64,000 nucleotides of DNA, from assembly GCA_951640165.1 (NCBI GenBank), contig OX621250.1:8742001-8806000 (forward strand), in the 5' to 3' direction. Shown piece after piece: positions 55,771 to 64,000 of the stretch. Within the stretch, counting starts at the first letter, position 1. Each line of letters begins with the position of its first letter. The position numbers and the translations under genes were made by a program. The stretch comes from Pseudoips prasinana (lineage: Eukaryota > Arthropoda > Insecta > Lepidoptera > Nolidae). The notes below the pieces were generated by a model, which worked only from the letters and a program-made list of their open reading frames with translations, had not been told where the DNA came from and did no database searches.

Positions 55771-55772
55771 TA

Positions 55773-56176
55773 TTTTATTTTTACTCATTTTAAGCATGCT
55801 TAGCTGTAACCAAGTTTCAGACATATTTGAGATCAGCTGTAAACATTTAGATTGTAGACTCTTTTTCTAGTGTATTTTTGCATGTTAATATGCTACTCCT
55901 GGTTCAGTTTCGTAGGTAAATTAAGCTCCTTAAGTTTCTTCCACTATTTATGTTAGACTTCGCTACTTACTAATGTTAGTACAAATTATTCTATACCTAG
56001 TTACTTAATTGTTTTGTATTTATTTTATATTGTATTTACATTTAATTGTAAGTATATTGTATATAATAATGAAAATAAAATAATTTTAAGCCAAGCTCTC
56101 ATTTAACGATACGGCCGCACCTTATCGTTAAATGCGATCTCTTCTGTGATATGTGTTAAGTTATTATCATGTTAAG
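55773..56176. other. Intergenic
   Basis: AT-rich; 'aaaataaaataattttaagc' near 56070 has a polyadenylation-like look but no gene is attached. Confidence 0.35.
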
Positions 56177-56178
56177 TA

Positions 56179-56313
56179 CAGACGCCAGCACATCAAGCTA
56201 CCCCAATCTGTCAAATTTCCTCAATAGAAAGTGAACCTTATGCTTATGTGATAAAGTTGAAAATCTATAAAAGAAATTTAGCAGGTTGGGGTAGCTGGAT
56301 GTGCTGGCGTCTG
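56179..56313 (+). mobile_element. 135-bp MITE, copy 3 (best preserved)
   Basis: 'cagacgccagcacatcaagc' to 'ggatgtgctggcgtctg', with ~30-bp inverted repeats, flanked by TA at 56177-56178 and 56314-56315. Confidence 0.9.
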
Positions 56314-57082
56314 TACATCTGGGGGGGTTACCGCCTAATTCGCTGGTTATCGTTATCGTGATTGGCGATAAAATAGATGAAGTTTAAAAATAACTACTTA
56401 AATTGTTCGTTCAAGCGGTTTCGACTTTACGGTTACCACTTTTGACGTCACATGTGCTTATGGAAGCTGATTAATCGAACGATTTAGTCATTTTTAACTT
56501 TCATCTATTTGAACGCCGCACGCCGATCACCAGTGAATCAGGCGGTACCCTCCCAGTAATTAAAAAAATAAACAATGTCATGTTAATGCCAAAGCGATCT
56601 TTTCTAGTCAACCAATATATACACGTTTTTAGCTGTGCCATTTTTTATATTGTATGTCGCTAAAGAGTTTGCGTCCTACCTAATGGTAAGAAGGGGCCGT
56701 AGCGTATGACCCTTGTGACACATAGAATGTTGCCGATGAACTGTTTGCTCGCCTTTGCTAGGCGACTGTTTAACGGCAATCTACTAATAAAATCCCCAAT
56801 AAACTGTGATATTCTGCTGCAGCGCTTTAAGTACCTAATTTATGAGATAACTATTATAATTTTTACAAATACCACCGGATTTTAATACATAACAGGTGGT
56901 AATAATATAAAAGTATTGAAAAATAATTCGGCAAAATATATTAAGTATATAAAATATATAAATCTCAAAATTATTATAAGATTAATATTATTAGACGGCA
57001 AATATTAAAGCTGAATCTGTTTGATACGTAAATTAATAATTTATTAAATAACGATAAATAAAAATAACTTATATCTTATGAG
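56314..57082. other. Intergenic with MITE fragment
   Basis: 56450-56560 resembles the right arm of the element at 26337-26817 ('tatttgaacgccgcacgccg'). 56585-56610 has a piece of the 'ctagtcaacc' repeat also seen near 9365. No gene. Confidence 0.45.
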
Positions 57083-57600
57083 TAGAGATGTAAAATGACT
57101 GAAAATGACTAGTCACAATTGTCATAAACCTTAAATGATCATTTACTGTCAAAATTCAGTCAATTTAACTCAAATAAGTCGAGAATAGACAATAAGTCTA
57201 TTCTCGACTACCACCCAATTATTTATTTAGGTACTTACCCAATTTATATGCAAGTTTAAATGAAGCAACGTTTTATTTTCTATTATACCATCAGAGGATA
57301 AGATGACATCAAAGTCGATGCGCGAAGTGATGCGGCGTTGCCATTTTGTCTTAAATGCACGCATGATTAGAAATGAAAAATACTATAAGTCACTATATAA
57401 TAATAATATAAGTCTTAAAAACCACTTTTGGTTTCAATTTAGATGTTGTACACTTTTATCAACGACAAAATCTACTAAAATATTACTGAAATCAAATTGA
57501 CTGAAAATGAAAATTTTTGACAGTTAATGACCATTTTTGACCAACTTGACCGTAAATGACAGTCAGTCTAATTCAGCCACTTTAGTCATTTTCAACACTA
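57083..57600. mobile_element. hAT-type MITE, 518 bp, with 8-bp target duplication
   Basis: Ends 'tagagatgtaaaatgac' and inverse of 'tagtgttgaaaatgac', flanked by CTTATGAG (57075-57082) and GTTATGAG (57601-57608). The interior is rich in 'tgac' motifs in inverted order at the two ends, and carries a perfect hairpin 'gtcgagaatagac..gtctattctcgac' near 57178-57211. The frame 57303-57500 inside it has no domain. Confidence 0.75.
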
Positions 57601-57608
57601 GTTATGAG

Positions 57609-58639
57609 ATGACAAGAATGAGTAGGTACCTAATGTAATAATTAAAAATAAAATAAATGTTATAGGTATACCTACTTCCGTAGATAATTAAATATACTTA
57701 TACGGAATATTATTATAAAATAAATTAAGAATTTTATAGATATATTGGTGTCTAAACCACCCGTTTCACCGTATATAGAATATAATAATTACCTAACCGT
57801 TAGAAAACACCCGACTCCCAACTATAATTAAGTACCTACGTAATTTTGAGAACGACCCGATGCTCTTACACTGCTGGAACGATATTAACCAAACATAGCT
57901 AAGAACCACTGGCTTTCAAATAAAAAAATAACCGCATTGAAATTGGTTCATTCGTTTGAGAGCTACGATGCCACATACATGCACACAGGCAGACATCGAC
58001 GAGAATGTATAGATTGATGTGTAGCCGTGTGTGCCTAACTTCGATTTTGTAGTGTTTCTCCTTACTTTTGTTATAAGACTGTTTCTTGTCAAATTTCATG
58101 ATCTAGAATCATGAAATTTGACAAGAAGCACAGACTAACAAAATGACAATACATAGATATATCAGAAAACACTAGGTTTGTGAATGCCTTGCGATTGTTA
58201 AAATATGCGACATAACCGTATCTTTTGGTGGCGGTGAGTTAGCTGTTTGATTTTTATAGCTCCAAGCGATTGTCGATGTGAGTTCTTGAGTAACAGGGCC
58301 TTGACAGACTGACGGACTAGATAAACATACCTTTTTCCATTTGAAGTATCTACGGATTCCTAGAAACTACTAACAATTCGTATTACATATACAGGCAAAT
58401 CCTTTATTTGATATTTTATAATATAAGAGTGTGGGTTATGTAACTTCACCTAGGTACTGAAAGTTAATGTAATAGAATTAAGTAAATGTCTTATATTAAA
58501 CATAATACTGTTTTTTATTTAGCCATTTAAAATAGTTAACCTATTGAGACATAGGTGTCAAGAACAATATAGCAACAACGAATCATAACCATGACAATAG
58601 CATCCAAATGGTTTCTTTTTCCATAAAAGCAAGGAGAAC
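57609..58639. other. Intergenic with a perfect hairpin
   Basis: 'cttgtcaaatttcatgat' (58085-58102) is exactly inverted at 58108-58125 around 5 nt. Otherwise nothing recognised. Confidence 0.45.
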
Positions 58640-58800
58640 TGGCAAGCGCACCTCATCATTACAACTGCAAAAAGTCCACTGCTGGACAAGCCTCACCTAA
58701 AACCCAATTTTTGGGGTTATGCCATAATCGCTCAGTTTGGCAGAGGGGTTGGCGATCGTAGTAAGATTGTCATAGTACCTACTCTGAATGAGACATGAAG
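58640..58800 (-). mobile_element. LINE (RTE-like) 3' tail
   Basis: 'aaaaagtccactgctggaca' and 'gggttatgccataatcgc' are the inverse of the tails at 6166-6425 and 28650-28800. Confidence 0.6.
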
Positions 58801-59451
58801 AGGTGCATTATTAATCTCCCGAAATGGGAGGAAAAGGCTGCGGCTTGGTAAAGAAAAAGGTTCATGACTTTGAAGAGCCATTGACCTATATGTATTCTAC
58901 TAGACGCGCAATCCCGTATTCCCTTTGCCCCTCACCTCGCGCACAGCCGGACTGGGACAGAGTTTTTATTCGAAACAGCCTGTCTAGTTATACATATAAG
59001 TCAATGTGAAGAGCAGAGAAAATCCGAGCTGGATGCGAAACGCGATGCTCTTAAGACTAAACCACCAGCAATCATATTTTACAGCTATGTCGACGGTGCC
59101 CTCACGTGCAGCCAATGTTTGCGCACGTTTACTCACAAGATTGGATACAGTAGTTATCTAAGGGCGCATGTGAGAACTCGTCATCGTAGCTCCTTAACTA
59201 ATCAATAGTAGTCACCATAGCCGAAATCGGCTGGGAAGTTATAGTTACATAGTACTCTGAATGAAGCTGCTGCCCGTCCTCTGGTAGATATTCCCTCGGT
59301 TCGACTTCTACGCCCGCCATGGCATCCCGTGACGGCGACGAATATCAGCATATCATCACCCCATCTCATCATGGGGTTCCGATATCCTGATATTTATCGC
59401 AGTAACCGCACAGCAAAGCGGGTACAGTGGTTCACCTTATGGTGCAATTCT
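58801..59451. other. Intergenic with LINE tail remnant
   Basis: 59255-59370 shares 'cctctggtagatattccctc' (inverse order) and 'atcatcaccccatctcat' with the tail at 6190-6270, so it is another decayed LINE end. No gene. Confidence 0.4.
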
Positions 59452-59634
59452 AATTACAGCAGTGGTTACATAAACCACTGCTGTAATTGAAATTTCTGTA
59501 AGTTAATAAAAGTTGGACTTAACGAGATATCAGGCCAACTTAACACAATTTTAATTTCTGTAATAACCGTATTATTACAGAAATTACAATTGTGTTAAGT
59601 TGGCCTGATAACTCGTTAAGTCCAACTTTTATTA
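59452..59634. repeat. Two adjacent hairpins
   Basis: 'attacagcagtggtt' pairs with 'aaccactgctgtaat' (about 59452-59488). Then 'aataaaagttggacttaacg' onward (59505-59566) pairs with 59572-59634 with two mismatches. The second hairpin recurs, truncated, at 62237-62338. Confidence 0.85.
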
Positions 59635-59939
59635 TTGTATAAAAAGAAGTTTCCTTGGTGTATGATATCATAACATTTATCTCTATGTCACATCTCGGGA
59701 GGTCTTCCTACTAACCCAGCTAGCCACTTATAAATACTTACAGTTGAACGCCTAATTCTAATAGAAAATTCATTTTGATGTTTGCTCTACAGAATTCTGC
59801 AGGCGTTTAACAAAGTATACATAATAGTGAGATGAGTTTTGGTTGTTCCAAATGAGATATAGTTAGATAAAATTTATTGATGTAAAGGTCAAGTTTGTTT
59901 CGCCAGGAGAATGCGGAATAAGGGTGCGGGCTATTTTTA

Positions 59940-60540
59940 TTTTTATTTGTAAATGCGGGGAACAGAATGAATGGGGCACTACACGCCTTTATGAGTAGCC
60001 GGCAAGTATCAAAGAAGGCTCGACTAGCCGTGCACGATGGAGTGTTAGTGCCAACTTTAATGTATTGAAGTGAAAGTTGGGTATGGCAGAAAAAGAATGA
60101 AAGTAAAATAAATGCAGTGGAAATGAGAGCTCTGAGAAGTATGTGTGGTGTGACTTTGAGAGACAGAATTCGAAATACTGATGTAAGAGAGCGTTGTGGT
60201 GTGAAAGAGGATGTAGTCACAAAGATTGAAAAAGGCATGCTGAGATGGTTTGGCCATTTAGAAAGGATGAATGAAAGAAGATTGACAAAAGAAGTATACC
60301 TGGCCTGGGTGAATGGGACAACCGGAAGGGGAAGACCACGTCGAACATTCTCTGACCAAATTGGAGATGTTCTCAAGAAAGGGCAGGTCAGAAGTACCCT
60401 AAACCGGCGAGCATGTATGAAGAATATAATGACAGTAATCGAGGCAAAAGAAGTATGCAAAGATCTTGACAAATGGAAATCCGTTGTCTCTGCCTACCCC
60501 TCTGGGAAACAGGCGTGAGTCTATGTAAGTAAAAAAGTAA
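59940..60540 (+). pseudogene. LINE ORF2 C-terminal fragment (left palindrome arm)
   Basis: The plus strand reads 'ARLAVHDGVLVPTLMY', a stop where a glycine is expected, then '[10 protein letters not shown]' and the open frame 60117-60518: '[20 protein letters not shown]', '[20 protein letters not shown]', '[11 protein letters not shown]'. This is the region after the reverse-transcriptase core of a non-LTR element common in Lepidoptera. It lacks the catalytic domain. It is a diverged copy of 63989-63612. Confidence 0.8.
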
Positions 60541-61350
60541 AAAAAAGTTGTAAGATTAATTCTGCACCATGTAGGTAAAAAGGTTTAATGGTGTATTAAA
60601 TTCACAAACTTAGTGCACACGATGTCCTAAATTCAAATTGAGGTACTTTATCCTCTAGCGGATAAAATTCGACATTTGCACTCAAAGAGAACTGACTGCA
60701 CGTGTGGCGCAGCGGCTAAGATGTTTGTAAAGTACCCCGCGACACATTTTTTTTCGCCCTCTTTGGGCAGGCTGAGATCTGTGACCATACCGCCTCGTCT
60801 TCAGTCGTAATATTTATATTTTAAAGTCAGTCAGTCATGTCCGTCACGTCCGTCACAGTCAAGTCATAGTCATACCCCAGTAAAGCAGTGGAGACATTAC
60901 TAGAGGCTTCTATGGAGTTTTGGTTTCAACACGGAAAATCACAATTCACGGCAATATCGCACTTTCCTCCACTTGTGTACGTTGTCGAAGATGTTATCTC
61001 TAAAAATCCACCATATTTACACATAAAAACTCGAATTTACACCAGTTTTTTTAAATAAAACATAGCCTCGATGCGTCCTTTTCCGCGTTGGCGCCAAAAC
61101 TCCCCCGCCGCACAGATTGATTTCCCTAATGCGGGCGTTGTCTTTTTAGAAAAAAAAAATACCCTTTCCCAGAATGGGTGACGAAAAAATATTTAAAATT
61201 GGATTAAGTACTTATAAACTTTAGCTAGGTAAAATAATAGACTAGCTGGTGTTTAAAGCACTGGTGCAGAATATGTTCCTGGCAGGTAGTGATCGCATGG
61301 ACGACGTAACTTTGATTAGATAAGCGTTGAAATTACAATAAATACTATTG

Positions 61351-61583
61351 GCCGGTTGGCGTTGTTGGTAAACGCTTGTGGTTCAATTCACATCTAGGAT
61401 AGGCATTTGTGTGTATGAGCATGAGTCTGGGTGTAATTATCTATATAAGTATGTATTTGCAAAAGAAAACTATTATGTACATAGTTATATTATAAGTATC
61501 AATTATCTGGTTTCCATAGTACAAGCTCTGCTTAGTTTGAGATCAGGTCGCCGTGTGTGAATAATGTCCCAGGATATTATTAT
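61351..61583 (+). mobile_element. tRNA-derived SINE (left arm)
   Basis: Head 'gccggttggcgttgttggta' with B-box-like 'gtggttcaattcacatctag', body 'aggcatttgtgtgtatgagc', and end 'atgtcccaggatattattat'. Its inverted partner is at 62571-62803. A 60-codon frame over it is an artefact. Confidence 0.85.
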
Positions 61584-62570
61584 CAGGAATATTATCAGGA
61601 TCTTAATTGCCCTATTAGCAAATATTTAACATTTAAACGCTATATTATTGTCAACTTACAATAAATATGACAATTTTTCGCAAAATTTAATTATAATATA
61701 AGAACAGATGACAGAAAAGCATTCCTAAAGTTGAAAGAACAACGCCACCTATCATTTCTGGCATAACAACTGTCAGTTTTGGAGCTGCGACGTCATATCA
61801 ATATATAAATGCTTAATACTCAAATTTTAATGCAATTTAATAATACATTCAATTAAATTTGTGCTTTATTTAGGGCTAGTCTTAGTTATTAAGTTAGTAG
61901 TAGTTAATATTGAGAAAATAAATAAAAATAGCCCGCACCCTTATTCCGCATTCTCCTGGCGAAACAAACTTGACCTTTACATCAATAAATGGTCATTAAA
62001 TTTTATCTAACTATATCTCATTTGGAACAACCAAAACTCATCTCACTATTATGTATACTTTGTTAAACGCCTGCAGAATTCTGTAGAGCAAACATCAAAA
62101 TAAATTTTCTATTAGAATTAGGCGTTCAACTGTAAGTATTTATAAGTGGCTAGCTGGGTTAGTAGGAAGACCTCCCGAGATGTGACATAGAGATAAATGT
62201 TATGATATCATACACCAAGGAAACGTCTTTTTATACAATAATAAAAGTTGGACTTAACGAGATATCAGGCCAACTTAACACAATTTTAATTTCTGTAATA
62301 ACCGTATTATTACAGAAATTACAATTGTGTTAAGTTTTAAGCATTTATATATTGATATGACGTTGCAGCTCCAAAACTGACAGTTGTTATGCCAGAAATG
62401 ATAGGTGGCGTTGTTCTTTCAACTTTAGGAATGCTTTTCTGTCATCTGTTCTTATATTATAATTAAATTTTGCGAAAAATTGTCATATTTATTGTAAGTT
62501 GACAATAATATAGCGTTTAAATGTTAAATATTTGCTAATAGGGCAATTAAGATCCTGATAATATTCCTGA

Positions 62571-62803
62571 TAATAATATCCTGGGACATTATTCACACAC
62601 GGCGACCTGATCTCAAACTAAGCAGAGCTTGTACTATGGAAACCAGATAATTGTTACTTATAATATAACTATGTACATAATAGTTTTCTTTTGCAAATAC
62701 ATACTTATATAGATAATTACACCCAGACTCATGCTCATACACCCAAATGCCTATCCTGGATGTGAATTAAACCACAAGCGTTTACCAACAACGCCAACCG
62801 GCC
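62571..62803 (-). mobile_element. tRNA-derived SINE (right arm)
   Basis: Inverse of 61351-61583 with few differences. Its presence in both arms shows the SINE was inserted before the inverted duplication. Confidence 0.85.
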
Positions 62804-63611
62804 AATAGAAGGTATTTATTGTAATTTCAACGCTTATCTAATCAAAGTTACGTCGTCCATGCGATCACTACCTGCCAGGAACATATTCTGCACCAGTGCT
62901 TTAAACACCAGCTAGTCTATTATTTTACCTAGCTAAAGTTTATAAGTACTTAATCCAATTTTAAATATTTTGTCGTCACCCATTCTGGGAAAGGGTATTT
63001 TTTTTTCTAAAAAGACAACGCCCGCATTAGGGAAATCAATCTGTGCGGCGGAGGAGTTTTGGCGCCAACGCGGAAAAGGACGCATCGAGGCTATGTTTTA
63101 TTTAAAAAAACTGGTGTAAATTCGAGTTTTTATGTGTAAATATGGTGGATTTTTAGAGATAACATCTTCGACAGCGTACACAAGTGGAGGAAAGTGCGAT
63201 ATTGCCGTGAATTGTGATTTTCCGTGTTGAAACCAAAACTCCATAGAAGCCTCTAGTAATGTCTCCACTGCTTTACTGGGGTATGACTATGACTTGACTG
63301 TGACGGACGTGACGGACATGACTGACTGACTTTAAAATATAAATATTACGACTGAAGACGAGGCGGTATGGTCACAGATCTCAGCCTGCCCAACGAGGGC
63401 GAAAAAAAAATGTGTCGCGGGGTACTATACAAACATCTTAGCCGCTGCGCCACACGTGCAGTCAGTTCTCTTTGAGTGCAAATGTCGAATTTTATCCGCT
63501 AGAGGATAAAGTACCTCAATTTGAATTTAGGACATCGTGTGCACTAAGTTTGTGAATTTAATACACCATTAAACCTTTTTACCTTTTTTTTACTTTTTTA
63601 CTTACATAGAC

Positions 63612-64000
63612 TCACGCCTGTTTCCCAGAGGGGTAGGCAGAGACAACGGATTTCCATTTGTCACGATCTTTGCATACTTCTTTTGCCTCGATTACTGTCA
63701 TTATATTCTTCATACATGCTCGCCGGTTTAGGGTACTTCTGACCTGCCCTTTCTTGAGAACATCTCCAATTTGGACAGATAATGTTCGACGTGGTCTTCC
63801 CCTTCCGGTTGTCCCATTCACACAGGCCAGGTATACTTCTTTTGTCAATCTTCTTTCATTCATCCTTTCTAAATGGCCAAACCATCTCAGCATGCCTTTT
63901 TCAATCTTTGTGACTACATCCTCTTTCACACCACAACGCTCTCTTACATCAGTATTTCGAATTCTGTCTCTCAAAGTCACACCACACATACTTCTCAGAG
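63612..64000 (-). pseudogene. LINE ORF2 C-terminal fragment (right palindrome arm)
   Basis: Minus frame 63989-63612 matches the left-arm fragment with only a few replacements (e.g. W to C after 'VYLA', 'FSDQ' to 'LSVQ', 'LDKW' to 'RDKW'). It continues past the window edge. Confidence 0.82.

Larger units (their letters stand above)
60130..64000. repeat. Large inverted repeat running off the window
   Basis: The left arm 60130-61815 and right arm 62337-64000 are inverted copies. The centre is 61816-62336. Both arms contain a LINE C-terminus and a SINE. They differ by point changes (e.g. 'gctgcgacgtc' versus 'gctgcaacgtc') and by ~27 bp near 60550 missing from the right arm. The centre also holds an inverted copy (61921-62336) of 59505-59945. 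Confidence 0.9.

Noticed and set aside
60057..60472. 221-codon and shorter minus-strand frames
   Set aside because: Antisense to the LINE C-terminal coding fragment.
60130..64000. Palindrome as a pure assembly artefact
   Set aside because: The arms differ by substitutions and a ~27-bp indel, which a simple fold-back read error would not produce, although a misjoin of two real copies cannot be excluded.

Overview
This is eukaryotic nuclear DNA, almost certainly from a moth or butterfly (Lepidoptera). It is AT-rich and crowded with interspersed repeats whose hallmarks are familiar from lepidopteran genomes: non-LTR elements ending in a 'ttaccatcaggt'-type tail, RTE elements ending near 'tccagcagtggac' plus a (cat)n/(gat)n run, tRNA-headed SINEs carrying 'aggacaggtatttgtgtg', Helitrons ending in CTAG, and short terminal-inverted-repeat elements. 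I see no prokaryotic operon, CRISPR array, rRNA gene or bona fide tRNA gene.

Three host protein genes are supported. (1) A two-exon gene on the minus strand (29909-31667) encodes a 430-residue five-zinc-finger protein of the ZNF277 family. (2, 3) Two plus-strand genes (37580-39370 and 49717-51492) encode F-box/leucine-rich-repeat-like proteins of 596 and 591 residues. They are clear paralogs, have intronless coding regions, and each has a splice acceptor exactly 11 nt before the ATG.

Layout: 0-9 kb holds LINE tails, an R1-type LINE fragment, copies of an unclassified repeat (called family A here), several inverted-repeat elements and an 82-bp triplication. 9-20 kb is a nest of transposons: a TIR element split by a degenerate RTE LINE, a nearly full-length Jockey/CR1-group LINE with three frameshifts, fragments of at least two Helitron helicase genes, and a 5'-truncated second LINE with an intact YADD box. 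20-29.8 kb holds SINEs, hairpin elements, a GC-rich island, a GCGCGC-rich tandem element, a non-autonomous Helitron with both ends, and a local duplication that differs by one SINE insertion. 29.9-31.7 kb is the ZNF277 gene. 32-37.5 kb is again repeats. 37.5-51.5 kb holds the F-box pair, separated by about 10 kb of transposons (a pogo-like element, a fold-back element with ~520-bp arms, RTE and SINE pieces). 52-54.2 kb holds a ~231-bp satellite and a 20-bp minisatellite. 54.6-59 kb contains a Tc1-like pseudotransposon, a hAT-type MITE and other MITEs. From about 59.5 kb to the window end there is a large, slightly diverged inverted repeat that runs off the right edge.

The host genes do not form an evident pathway: ZNF277 is a conserved single gene, and the F-box pair looks like a lineage-specific, fast-changing duplication. 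Everything here was read by eye. Family names rest on recognised motifs, and copy boundaries without duplicated target sites are approximate.
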